In this document: piece by piece, positions 23,641 through 35,058 of the stretch
Layout of the letters: the number at the start of each line of letters is the position of its first letter
How positions within the stretch are numbered: the stretch's first letter is position 1
NCBI GenBank assembly: GCA_964007475.1
Contig: OZ023274.1
Span: 31,179,250-31,243,249, forward strand
Direction of reading: 5' to 3'
Source of the DNA: Hybos culiciformis
Taxonomy: Eukaryota > Arthropoda > Insecta > Diptera > Hybotidae
DNA length: 64,000 bases
Position numbers and translations under genes: made by a program
The notes under the pieces: generated by a model
What the model was told of the DNA's origin: nothing
The model's input: only the letters and a program-made list of their open reading frames with translations
The model's database searches: none

Positions 23641-25404
23641 TCTATGTATATAAGACCGAAGTTGTCTCTTTGTCTGTTTGTCTGTTTGTCTGTTTGTCTG
23701 TTCCGAATAGGCTCCTAAACCGCTCAACCGATCGTTTTCAAACTTACACCATGTCTTTGTGTCAGGTCGGGGGTCGTTATGGGCTATTTTAAAATTTGAT
23801 TGGCCTCCTACCCAGGGCCCTGCACCGGGGCGGACTTCAAAAGTTCGTCCGATTTCATTCAAATTTGGTACGTAAAAATAGGAAGTGATTACACACAAAT
23901 TCCGTAACAAAATATTTGTTAACCTCCTACCCAGCGACCTCCTACCCAGGGATCTCCCCTCGGGGCGGATTTTAAAAGTTCGTCCCATTTCATTCAAATT
24001 TGGTATGTAAAAAGAGGAACTGATTACACAAAAATTTCGTAACTAAAAAATTGTTGAACTCCTACCCAGGGACCTCCTACCCAGAGACCTCCCCTGCGGG
24101 CGGACTTCAAAAGTTCGTTCGATTTCATTCAAATTTGGTATGTAAACAGAGGAACTGATTACACACAAATTTTGTAACAAAAATTTTGTTGACCTCCTAC
24201 CCAGCGACCTCCTATTCAGGAACTCCTACCCAGAGACCTCCCCTGGGGGCGGACTTTAAAAGTTCTTCCGATTTCATTCAAATTTGGTAAGTAAAAAGAA
24301 GAACTGATTACACAATTTTCGTAACAAAAAATTTGTTATCCTCCTACCCAGGGACCTCCTACCGAGAGACCTTCCCTGGGGGCGGACCTCAAAAGTTCGT
24401 CCGATTTCATTCAAATTTAGTATATAAAAAGAGGAACTGATTACATACAAATTTCGTAACATAAAATTTGTTGACCTCCTACCCAGGGACCTCCTACCCA
24501 GAGACCCCCTGGAGGCGGACTTTAAAAGTTTGTCCGATTTCATTTAAATTTGGTATGTAAAATTACACACAAATTTCGTAACAAAAAATTTGTTGACATT
24601 CTACACAGGGAACTCCCCTCGGGGCGGACTTTAAAGTTCGTTTGATTTCATTCAAATTTGGTATGTAAGAAGAGGAAATAATTACACACAATTTCGGAAC
24701 AAAAAATTTGTTGACCTGCTACTTAGCGACCTCCCCCGGGGGCGGACTTCAAAAGTTCGTCCGATTTCATTCAAATTTGACACGTAAAAAGAGGAAATGA
24801 TTACACATAAAGTCGTAACAAAAAATTTATTGACCTCCTCCTCTAGGGGAGGACTTCAAAATTTTATACGATTTCATTTAAATTTGGTACATAAAAATGA
24901 TTAAACACACGAATTTCGTAACAAAAAGTTTGGCCGCCTCTTTTTAGGGGTTCTCTTCGAATATATAGAAATCAATTTCTTTATAACTAATAACTACAAA
25001 ATATTAAAAACTAAACAACTCAACCGAACGTTTCGAAATTTACACCGTCTCTTTGTCTCGGGGTCGTTATAGGCTATTTAAAAATTTGAATGGCACCCTA
25101 CTCAGAAATATCTCCCGGGGAGAACTGCAAAAGTTCTTCCGATTTCATTAAAATTTGATTCATAAAAAGAAGAAATGGATAAAAACACAAATTTGGTTTG
25201 GTTTGGAAACCTGTTTAAGGGAAGGATATCATTCGATTACATACAATTTAAGTGTTGAATAGTAGAAATGATAAATATTAATTCTCCTTAGATATTTTCC
25301 CAAATTTATAAAATAACTAGCTCCTATAATTCTTCATAAATCTGACAACAAAAATTTCACTTAAAACGTGTGTTCCACAACAACGTGTGTGCGGGTACAG
25401 CTAG
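23641..25404 (+). mobile_element. Non-autonomous Helitron-like element with internal tandem array
   Basis: It starts TCTATGTATATAAGACCGAA after an A and ends GCGGGTACAGCTAG before a T. TC start, CTAG end, insertion between A and T, no terminal inverted repeats and no target duplication are the Helitron hallmarks. After the start come four TGTTTGTC repeats and AAACTTACACCATGTCTTTG, shared with 3874-4199 and 9726-10089. The middle is a tandem array. No Rep/helicase coding sequence is present. A strong 3' hairpin just before CTAG was not convincing, which lowers certainty. Confidence 0.6.
23800..24960. repeat. Tandem array of about nine 105-150-base units
   Basis: Each unit contains CTCCTACCCAGGGACCTCC, GGGGCGGACTTCAAAAGTTC and GTCCGATTTCATTCAAATTT, then GATTACACACAAATTTCGTA. 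The GATTTCATTC word recurs near 23851, 23985, 24121, 24270, 24402, 24536, 24640, 24760 and 24868. Units decay towards the right end. Minus-strand frames reading GRRSLGRR come from the repeated block and are not proteins. Confidence 0.9.
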
Positions 25405-26819
25405 TATATGTGAAATACTAAATACATAAATATTACTAGAAATCACAAAACAAAATTTTAATGTGACAGATTTACAATTTAATTCAACGCCCATAGCAAT
25501 ATTATTTCTCGGTTCCGTATATATATGTATATAAATTGTATATACATATATGGTTGAATTAACTAGAATATTTATGTATATTCATTGTTATAAAAACCAA
25601 AAATAATTTTATTGCATATTTTGAGGGGATAAAAAAAAGTTTTATTAATTTCTAGCCGTAAGTTATTTATCTTCTTCTTTTTTTTTTTTAAAAACTTCAA
25701 TAATTTGACATAATTTATTTGCTGATTTTTATTATCATCAAGTTAATAAATTATGTCTATTTTATTGAATTTATTAAGAAATTTTTTTGTAATCTTCAAA
25801 TTCAGCGCATTCTAACAAAAATATTATAGTAAAATCTAGTAAAAATTTAAAACCTGTTCCCAAAAAAAAGGTATTTCTTCAGGTCTAAATATAATTTCAT
25901 GTATTACTGAGACTTTTATTTTTAGTTTTTCCTCCGCTTCCGCGAGTTTTAATGAAAAGTTATTTGAAAATCTTGACTTCGGGCATTATGTGAACCTTTC
26001 AGAACTATAAAGGTTTTTGAAAAATATTACAATAATTCAGTAATATTTCTAAATTAAAAAAAAAAACAAATATTTCTTGTCGTTTAGACAATGTAATATT
26101 TGAATTTTCAATATCATTTTATTTACATAAAATTCATATATTGTATGCACGAAAATGCATAAAATATTCGTTAATGCTGCCACTTGTGTTGAATGAAATT
26201 ATCAAAAATGAATTTGATTTTAATCTTTAAAGTTTCATCTATATTTACGCAGTGATGATAAAATATTTCACTTATTATTATTAAGCCAGTAGTGTGTATT
26301 ATTATTATTATTATTATTATATAAATTATGTGTCTGTAAAATGTCAGAAACAATATTTTCAGAAATAGATATTATTCACTTCTACCTATACTAAAAATAT
26401 ACAATAATAATAATTGTGGATACATAAATATGTGTATTGTGTTAAAAAAAAAAACAATATTGTTATCTGGATTTAAAATATTTTTTGGTAAATATTCACA
26501 AGAATCGTGCAATGAATCTCACTATTATAACATAATAATATCAGATCTCACATAGAAAAATGAAAAAATATTTAAAAATATATTTTTTTTTAATATTCAA
26601 TTTTACAACTCAAATATGGATAAAAATTTTCATTTTAGTACTTTGGAAAATTCCTAACTTTGTATATAGATATATCATATGTAAATAATAATATATCCAC
26701 TTCTCATACCTAAAACAATCCTAAAACAATCCTATGAATTTAGTATTTTATGTTTAGTAGATTACACTACACAAGGGACATTGTAATTTGCAGTAAAGCA
26801 TAAGTACACCTGTGTATAT
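25405..26819. other. AT-rich DNA, no supported gene
   Basis: Contains a short (TTA)n run near 26298-26320. Nothing else is recognisable. Confidence 0.5.
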
Positions 26820-26820
26820 A

Positions 26821-27078
26821 TCGTCTGCTCAGAAATGAAACAACGTATGATGAAAAATATATGTTCGAGTAATTTGAGTTTAAAGATTTGAAAATTAAAA
26901 ACAAGTATGGAAAAATATCAAGTAACATAAAATTTTCATCTCAAAAACACAATTTAATCAACATTAAGAATATTTCAAAGTAGTTGTACTTATAAAATCG
27001 AGTACGAGGAATCGAATGGTGCTATTATCTTATAATGACGTATAAATATCATACGTTGTTTCATTTCTTAGCAGACGA
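26821..27078. mobile_element. MITE with TCGTCTGCT ends
   Basis: Terminal inverted repeats of about 31 bases: left TCGTCTGCTCAGAAATGAAA followed by CAACGTATGAT; the right end inverted differs by one base. TA precedes the left end and TT follows the right end, so a TA target with one mutation is likely. The interior is AT-rich and non-coding. Confidence 0.85.
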
Positions 27079-28220
27079 TTATGACATATATGTGTATATA
27101 TATTTATTTTTTGTAATGTGCACGTCAAAAACGGGTAAATTTGATAAATTTTTTCTTATCAAAATATAATAATTGCAGATTTTAGCTTTACTACATATAG
27201 CTTTAAGGCTTGAAATATTCAATTGTCATATTCACGCAAAAAAAATATTTGTTCAGTGATCCGGTCAATTCATCGTAAACAATTCGTCATAAAACAATTC
27301 ATCGTAAGCAATTCATCTTAATCTTACATACCAGAGAATTTGAGGAATAATTTAGGAAATACCCCAATCATAAATAATAACCCAATATTACCATAGAATT
27401 ATAGGTAGATGAAGACTTTTACGCTATTATTATTTTTGGTAGTTAGTAGTTTTAAACGACAATAAAACTTCAATTAGCGAGAAAATTTTAATTATTAATT
27501 ATTATTATTTTTGCAATTTCCTTTACTAGAAAGCTAATTCTTATTTCTGAAATTTGTTTCTTATAAAAATAATATAATGAATTTATAATAAAATATTATT
27601 AATGCAAATCTTATCTGAATCAGCTTTTTCATATATAAAGTTCACGGAGATAAGTTATCGTTACCTACTTACTGTTGCCCTTACTCAAGATTCATTACTG
27701 TATTCTATCTGCCTGGACTAAACTAAATTATAAATGCTTCGTTAAAGCATGCAGACTTCTTTTCAAATATATTTCATGCTTTTGTTACTACTTATTAAAA
27801 ATTTCACCGTTGTCACTAGTATGTGTGCTTAATGTGTTTAATATTAATATTTTAAACAAGGTTGATAGCGACACATTTTTTAAAAAATTCCACCCTTGCT
27901 CTCTAACCCATTGAAATATTCAGTTTACAACTTGTTGTAAAAGAAAAATTTTCTAGACTCAACTTTAAATTGAAAAAACAATATGTTTAATTGCTTTTTT
28001 GCATAACACTATTCAAAACATTAAAAGAAAATAATAATATTTACTGAAAGACAGCATCACAAAAATTATTATATATATGAAAAAAGTTTTTTTTATCAAT
28101 TTAGTAATACAAAAAGAGCGAAATATATTAAACGCAACTGATGGTTACGCGGTAGAAAAATTATCGAAATAAATTAATTACATTTTGAAAGAAAAATATA
28201 TATAAATACTTTCAATTGAA
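27079..28220. other. Upstream region of the secreted peptide gene
   Basis: Holds a short four-copy repeat of CAATTCATCGTAA near 27270-27320 and the first copy of a 215-base direct repeat (27397-27611). A TATATAAATA word lies only about 20 bases before the peptide's ATG, too close to serve as its TATA box. Confidence 0.5.
27397..27611 (+). repeat. Direct repeat, copy 1, upstream of the peptide gene
   Basis: Shares with 28834-29062, in the same order, ATTATAGGTAGATGAAGA, TTTTAAACGACAATAAAA, GAGAAAATTTTAATTATTAA and TTTACTAGAAAGCT. The copies are diverged by about a fifth by eye and lie about 1.44 kb apart. Confidence 0.85.
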
Positions 28221-28457
28221 ATGAAAAGAATCTCAAAATTTATTGTATTTATTTTCATAATTTTCAATTTAGTATATGTTTTTGTTAATTGTAATCCAAT
28301 TATGAAGCCAATGTGTGATGTTGCTAATCCAAATGTACCGGGATGTGTTAGTGGTAGTTTATTACAAAAAATAAAATTTCCAAAGGAATCGAACAATGAG
28401 GATAGATCTAAAAAAGTAATAAGTATTTTACCTAAACCGATAATTTATATATTGTGA
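28221..28457 (+). CDS. Small secreted peptide, 78 residues, function unknown
   Basis: ATG at 28221, TGA at 28455-28457, single exon. Residues 1-24 are a clear signal peptide: basic start MKRISK, hydrophobic core FIVFIFIIFNLVYVFV, then NC as a plausible cleavage zone. The mature part is about 54 residues, beginning NPIMKPMCDVANPNVPGCVS, with a Cys pair 9 residues apart (PMC...PGC) and a basic, polar tail. A canonical AATAAA follows 21 bases after the stop. Signal peptide plus close poly(A) signal make a real gene likely. I do not recognise the family; small salivary, reproductive or immune peptides look like this. Direct repeats flank the gene on both sides. Confidence 0.65.
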   Translation: MKRISKFIVFIFIIFNLVYVFVNCNPIMKPMCDVANPNVPGCVSGSLLQKIKFPKESNNEDRSKKVISILPKPIIYIL

Positions 28458-28477
28458 TGTAAAATAAGATTGTAATG

Positions 28478-28483
28478 AATAAA
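28478..28483 (+). terminator. Polyadenylation signal AATAAA
   Basis: Canonical hexamer 21 bases beyond the stop codon of the secreted peptide at 28221-28457, followed by a T-rich stretch. In AT-rich DNA this word is common, so it is support, not proof. Confidence 0.5.
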
Positions 28484-28833
28484 TGTATAATTTTTTTAAG
28501 AATATCTTTTTTTGTTAATTTTGTCATAGGAATTTATTGTGCTTTTAAGAAACAATTTGGGTACCGAATAATTTTAATTTTCTTTGAAGCAAAAATATAT
28601 TTACCATAGTCTTCCCAAAGTCATTGGATCAACCTTATTATTCTTACAGTTACAACTTAAAATTAAGCATTAAATAAATTTATTTAAAAACTATTGTGAA
28701 TAAAATAAATAAAGTACACTAAAATGATGTATAATAGTGAACAAATCGTGATGAATCATAATTTCATTCATGATTCACTATCTATAAGCAATATTACTTG
28801 TACTTGAAAAGACAAAAGCTTTCTAACACTATA

Positions 28834-29062
28834 TAATTATAGATAGATGAAGAATTTTACACTATATTATTGGTTTTGATAGTTAGTAATGACTGTTTTT
28901 AAACGACAATAAAATTGTAATTAACGAGAAAATTTTAATTATTAATTTTTTTTTTTGTTTTGGAATTTCGTTTACTAGAAAGCTGATTCTTATTTTTGTT
29001 ATTTCGTTTCTTAAAAAAATATATAATGAATTTGTAGTAAAAGATTATATTAATGCAATGCA
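28834..29062 (+). repeat. Direct repeat, copy 2, downstream of the peptide gene
   Basis: Partner of 27397-27611 (see there). It keeps ATAGATAGATGAAGA, TTTTTAAACGACAATAAAAT and TTTACTAGAAAGCTGATTCT in order. Confidence 0.85.
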
Positions 29063-32000
29063 ACCTATAACAGAGTCAAATTCTTATTTCTATATGTTTT
29101 AAAAAAAAATACATTTTGGTTTTATTGACATTAAATTTTCTAGTTAACACAAACACTTAATTATAATGGAAAACTGAAAATTTCATCGCGAGATTAAAAT
29201 GTAAACAAATTTACGAAAACGCTTTAGGATAACTACAATACTCTACCTAGCTTTATTATTCAATACTGAAATTCTTAATACTGTAATAAATACTACTATA
29301 ATACTTTAGATTAGGTGTGAAATATTGATAAAAAAAATATGTATTATTGGCTTTTATTTAAAATCAACTCCATTTGACATATTGATTTTAATTTAAAAAA
29401 ACAAGTTTTGTTTTCTACAAATAAAAAACTTTCACGTGAATTGCAAAAACTGTTAATAAACTTTTCGATATTTCGAATGATGTTTTGCAAAAAATTAAAA
29501 TAACTAATTCAAGATAATTAAGTTACTATTCAACTTTAATTGATAAAAATTTCTAAAATTTAAAAGAGCAATATCAACAAAAAAAAAATAGCTGAATGTA
29601 GCGTAAGAGATACACTAACTGAATATTGTATAAAAATTCCGGGCGAGTGTTTTACGCGAATTTTTACACACACATTCAAGGCTGAACAAAGTCGGAACAT
29701 ATTTCATTTGCTCTGAGTTTGTTTTGGCCTTAAATTACCCCTTAGCGAGGAGTTTCTTATTGATTATTTCCTCTTAGGCTTAGCAATTCCTTCATATAAA
29801 TTTTCGCATTGGAATAATTTTTTTTTCTCCTAACATAGGTATATTCTTTAAAATGAATCACTTGATTTTAATTAAATAGATGTAACTCCTACAAAATAAT
29901 TTTTCGCTCGAAAAGATTTTGCACGTACACATAGTTGAAAATATGAAAAATCCAAAAATTTTAAGCATAAAATTAAACAAAAAAACAACAAAAAAATCCA
30001 AAAAAAAGAAAATACACAAATATTATATATGCCTTAATTAATAAATTTATTTTATTTTTTAATTTATATTATTTTGAACAAAAAAACGCATGCTAACTTT
30101 CTTCACCATTAAGAACTATGCTATGAATGAAAAAAAAATTAAAATTAAATAAAAAAAACGAAAAATATGCGCCAAAGATAATTTCAGGGAAACTACTTTA
30201 TAACCTAAAAGTTTAAAAACAAACATAAATTATATGGTTGCAAAAAAACATATTATACATATACATTTTTTTTTTTTAATTCTTATGATGTTAGCCAGTG
30301 GGTGGCTAAAATGTTAACTCCCATTAGTGAAAATTATTAACTGGCTGGACATGAAAGCAAAATGCTCCCATAAAGAAATTTTTTTTTTTAACTTAATATT
30401 GTTTGTGTGCATATTACTGCGAGTAGTTTTATCATGAACGGATTATGAGGGGATGCAATTTTCTTTCCTTTTTACATTAAAATATATTATAGAAAAGAAA
30501 AAAAAATTAATATGAGAAATAAAAATATAGCTGCTGCACGTAATTCAAATACAAAAATTAAATAAAAAAAAATAATAATGTTTAACTCAATTTATTGCAC
30601 ACCTTCTGCTTAAATGAATATAAATATCTTCTAGATAAGTAATTAGATGCATTTAAGAATTTTGTTGTTTTTTTCTCATTATTTTGCTACTAGTTTAATT
30701 TTAATTCTATTCACGATTTAATTTAAAAGCCATTAACTGATCATCATAATTTAGAAGTTATGTTTCATGTTGCGTATAAACAGGTGTCCTTTCAAAAATG
30801 CCTATTTTAGTGTACAGTAATATAATTGTACTATTGCTACACCTGAAGAAAGCTTTCTTTTTTATTAGCATAATTTTTCGTTCAATAAATTTTCTTAATG
30901 AATAAAAACCTTTCTATTTGAATTAAAGAAAAATTTGTATAAAATTAATACTGAAAAAAATTAATTAAAATTAACTAAAAATAATTTTCAAGAACATGCT
31001 AAAAATATTATAGAATTTGCTAAAAATATAACAAATATTTTGAAAAGCCTTACAGTTACAGTAAAAATCATTGCTTGACTTGTAATTTTAGTCTATTATT
31101 ATAGGTAAATAATATTTAAGCCTTGTTGTAGTCTTTTCTTGACTTTGTAGTAGAAAATTCAGAGCTATTTATTTTCTTAACTAAACCCATTTTATTACTT
31201 CCTTAAATGATTTTTGATTTAATTCAAATTTAAAAATGTCAAAAATTTTTACCCTACTGATCACCCGAGTGAGGAAAAGCTATAGCCTAATAGAAGTGGT
31301 GGTCTTTAAATAAAAATATTTCAATTTTTAGAACGAATATGTTTTGTATTTTGCATTTACCTGTACCAGCCTGCAATATCTTTTCCAATATTTAAGATAT
31401 TTATATAATAGTACATATTTTATTATTATTTGTTTAAGACGAATCGAACTAATATATACACTGCACACGTCTGGTTTTTTTTAGTTCTACCTCAATTTTT
31501 ACCGAGAAGGTTGGAAGGGGTACCATTTGAAAGAAGGTATTACTTTAAAATAATTTTTTAAAAAAAATTGTTGAAGCGTTTTACGCAAACTTTCGTTAAT
31601 CCGGAACAAGTAAAAGTAGGCGGCGCTAAGCATTTTATCAACTTTAATGATGGGGTTTTGTGTTACGAACCTTAAAAAAAAAGCCTTGCTTTTATCTTGA
31701 TCTTACAATATTTCTATAAATTATAGAGCTTGTTTTTCGCTCTTGAGTTGATTTTTTTTTATCGCTGTCGGCGATTTTTTATTTTTTAATAATTTATTCT
31801 TTAAAATTTACAACCAGTATAGGAGTTATATCAAATAAATAATTTTTAATAAATTTTACAAATATTGATGACATAAAATTAGTGTTAAGAATAATTTTCT
31901 ATCAAAATATGTTTTCATCTCAATTAATTCATAATATTTATCAGTATGTAAATAGGCATATTATTTTAATTTTTAATTATGAAATTTCAATAAGTTAAGA

Positions 32001-32544
32001 TAATTATAAGGGCATTGAAATATGCATTATATATATACTGATATCTTCCTTAAAGCACACTAAATTTAACTGTTATTTCAATTTTACGCACGCTAACATC
32101 ATAAAAAAAATAAACTAGAATAATGACAGAGATCATCATTAAAAGATAAGTTGATGACGAGGTAGTTCTTTATTTCAAATGAAGAACGTGACAAGAATAT
32201 GGATTGACTTATTTTTGGTTTAATTTTATATTCTCCACGTCTGAAGTAAAGTAAAGTGCCTTAAAATGTATATTGCTTCTTTATTAAATTTAATTATATG
32301 GCGCTTCAATTGATAAGAACTTCATTTGATTTGGTTTTATTTTTCTTCACGAAAAATTGTAAAACATTTAGCATATAAGTATTAAAAAAAATTACTCGTA
32401 ACGCAGGCAATCAGTATTAAATCACTATTGGGATGGGACCTGTTTTTGGACCATTCAGAATAAAAAAAAAGGATAAAACTTCGAAGACGAAGAAATAAAA
32501 ATTAGGAATAAATATGCGAAACAAATACATCATACAACAAGACT
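29063..32544. other. AT-rich DNA, no supported gene
   Basis: Two less AT-rich patches (about 29640-29780 and 31250-31700, the latter with GTAAAAGTAGGCGGCGCTAA) contain no convincing frame or splice pair. Possibly unrecognised repeats. Confidence 0.45.
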
Positions 32545-32552
32545 TATAATGG

Positions 32553-33071
32553 GGTGAACTGACATAACCGCGAATGTCATAACCGCAAAAATTTTTTGTC
32601 ATAACTGCGAAACTAGAATTTGTATGAGTTTCGCGGTTATAACAAAAATTTTTGTTATAACCTCGAAATGAAAAAAAAAACGAATTTTTGTGTTTCGCGG
32701 TTATAACAAAAATTTTTGTTATAACCGCGAAATGATAAAAATTGATTTTTTGTGTTTCGCGGTTATAACAAAAATGTTTGTTATAACCGCGAAACACAAA
32801 AATTCGATTTTTGTCATTTCGCGGTTATAACAAAAATTTTTGTTATAACCGCGAAATGATAAAAATCAAAATTTTGTGTTTCGCGGTTATAACAAAAATT
32901 TTTGTTATAACCGCGAAACGAAATTTTTTCAATTTTTTGCCATATTTTTTCGCGGTTATGACAAAAAAAATATAAGACATTTTTCGCGGTTATGACATTT
33001 TTATTTTTTATTTCGCGATTATGACAAAAAAGTTTCGCGGTTATGACATTCGCGGTTATGTCATGTAGCCC
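32553..33071. mobile_element. Fold-back element made of repeated 32-base palindromes
   Basis: An exact 8-base direct repeat TATAATGG lies at 32545-32552 and 33072-33079. Ends are inverted: left ACTGACATAACCGCGAATGT, right inverted CATGACATAACCGCGAATGT, each followed by CATAACCGC, so the motif is doubled within each end. The interior holds five units of about 62 bases, each centred on the perfect palindrome GCGGTTATAACAAAAA/TTTTTGTTATAACCGC, joined by GAAATGATAAAAAT-type spacers. Non-coding; a frame across it is spurious. Confidence 0.9.
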
Positions 33072-33079
33072 TATAATGG

Positions 33080-33895
33080 TAGAATAATTGAAGCTTTATG
33101 ATCAGATGGAAGAAGATGGATGACAAATGACAACATTTTGTGAAACAAGCTAAATAAAAAATAAAACATTTTCTTCAAATTTTATGGATATTGCAAATTT
33201 AATAAAAGTCTACAATTAGAGATATTTTATCCAAATATTCTAAGGGCGATGATGAACAATCCAATGGGTTCAAATAAAAATTATTTGCAGTTTTGGCTAT
33301 TATTTTCTTAAATTTTTTACATTATGTACAAAAATCAAAAAAAAATGTCCTGATTTCATTCGAATATTTTAATTTTTCTTATGTAGTTAAATGCCTAATG
33401 AATAATTTTTATAATTTTTTTTTTTACTTATAGAAGCAACGAAAAAAAAAAAAAGAATTTTTAAAGTGATATTTTTATGGCTGGTCATGGTTGGTTATAT
33501 GACAAAAACACTGCCTTGTATATTGCAAAATCAACATTAGATTATATGACATAAGACTATTATTATTGTAATTCAAAGAAGTTAAAGTAAATAATAATAA
33601 AAAGTTTCTTAAAATTCTTAAATTTAAAAAAAAAAATTTTAAATTTTTTTAATAGTATAAAATTTGTAATAAAACCTTTACAGAAGTTTTTAATAGGTAT
33701 TTAGGATATATTTTTGTTTAAATTGGGTGCGGATTCAATGTTAGTCTTACATCAAGTATATAACTTAAATGTGCTACCTAAATTTTAATGTTTCTGAGTT
33801 GGCTATGATGTATTGAAATAAAGAAATAAAGAATTTAAAACTATTTTATAATTTAACTATAATATAATTTCAACATTTTATATTTTAACTAAATT
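33080..33895. other. 3' flank of the Gly/Val-rich peptide gene, AT-rich
   Basis: No other gene seen. No clear canonical poly(A) signal for the minus-strand peptide gene was picked out in its first 100 bases. Confidence 0.45.
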
Positions 33896-34943
33896 CTAAT
33901 ATTTTATTTTTCCTTTTCCACCGCCAAGTAATCCATCAACTACGCTTCCAACAACTCCACCCACTGCATGAACGGTTCCACTAACATAGGAACCAATTGC
34001 ACCCACTACAGGATCAAGTCCTGGTAGTCCTCTGGACTGAGCAGGACTACATGATATCCCCTAAAATGAATAGAATATTTTATTGCAAAATTTATTACAC
34101 CAAGTTAATTCAGTTAAGATTGTTGATCTAGATTTCTTTAGTAACCAACCATGGCCTCTTCTGGATCGAAGCACAACATTCCGAAATAGAAGTTTTATTA
34201 TAATGTCATTTAATTTTTTTTTTTTTAAATCCAATTACTTAAATTAAAATTTACAAGAAGTCAAATTAAAAATTTTAAAATAAAACCACAAAAATGCCAG
34301 CAACTTATATGTGTAAAGTAACCCCAAACAACCTAATTTTGTTAAATAAAATTTATACAAAGTTACATATTTTGATGTATACATATGTACTTACTACACA
34401 TATTACATTTAATAAATTAAATTATAATTTAAAATAGTTTTGATTAATGGACACATGTAAATGTTTAATAAACATAAATGTTTCTTTAATAGGCAAAATT
34501 TTGTTTTAATCGTGCCCATTTAGAATCTTTAGATATAAAATAACATTAGTTAATAAAAAAAATATATGAATCTAATTGCTTTTCAATTTTTTTGAAAGCC
34601 TATTTCAGATGTATATATATAGTATCTCAAACACCAAAATTTGCAAAGTGCACCTTTAAGTAAAAAAGAAGCAATTTATAGGTGTACCGAAATAATCAAA
34701 ATTATTTTTTTATTTTTTTATCAAAACTACTGTTAAGTTGATTCGTTTCTTTTCTATCATTCGTAATCATTCATTACTTTTGATCATGCCTATTTATTCT
34801 TATTTTTGAATTAAATTTTTATTACTTGATACCTTTACCTTTATGTAGAAAAAAATACATATTTTTTTACAATTTCAACTTGCCTGCATAATCAGTAAAA
34901 TGATCAAAATGAAAATCATATTAATTTGAAAGTATTTCATCAT
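33896..34943 (-). CDS. Small secreted Gly/Val-rich peptide, 74 residues, two exons
   Basis: Exon 1 is 34943-34884 (20 codons from ATG; a second ATG follows at once) and exon 2 is 34060-33896 (54 codons plus TAG); both boundaries fall between codons. The joined protein starts MMKYFQINMIFILIILLIMQ and continues GISCSPAQSRGLPGLDPVVG. The signal peptide spans roughly residues 1-23. The mature part has one Cys or none, depending on cleavage, is rich in Gly and Val (AIGSYVSGTVHAVGGVVGSV), and ends in a basic GGGKGKIKY tail. Exon 2 is GC-richer than its surroundings. The intron starts with GC, not GT. The amphipathic Gly/Val-rich core with a cationic tail recalls some insect secreted or antimicrobial-type peptides, but I recognise no family. 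A TATAAAAG box lies about 110 bases upstream of the ATG. Confidence 0.75.
34061..34883 (-). other. GC-AG intron of the Gly/Val-rich peptide gene
   Basis: On the minus strand the donor is CAG|GCAAGT, which except for the C matches the consensus perfectly, as GC donors normally do. The acceptor is TTCATTTTAG|GGG. The intron is 823 bases, AT-rich, with no inner feature seen. Confidence 0.7.
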
Positions 34944-35050
34944 TGATTTTTTAATATACATACTTATTTTTACTTATTTTTTTTATTCCTAGCGTCGAAA
35001 CTTATTAATATAGAAATTCACACTAAAAATGATTTTGATAGATTCTTCAA

Positions 35051-35058
35051 CTTTTATA
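35051..35058 (-). promoter_or_regulatory. TATA box TATAAAAG
   Basis: On the minus strand TATAAAAG is followed about 34 bases later by TTTTTAGTGTG, a fair initiator-like start near 35024, giving a 5' leader of about 80 bases before the ATG at 34943. Position and order fit a pol II promoter for the Gly/Val-rich peptide gene. Confidence 0.5.

Noticed and set aside
23638..24543. Minus-strand frames with GRRSLGRR repeats
   Set aside because: They fall on the tandem array of the Helitron-like element and follow its repeat period.
27675..27914. 79-codon plus-strand frame upstream of the peptide gene
   Set aside because: No ATG at its start, no motif, and composition typical of random AT DNA.
32417..32797. 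126-codon frame with repeated FAVITKIFVITAKH
   Set aside because: It reads through the palindromic units of the fold-back element.
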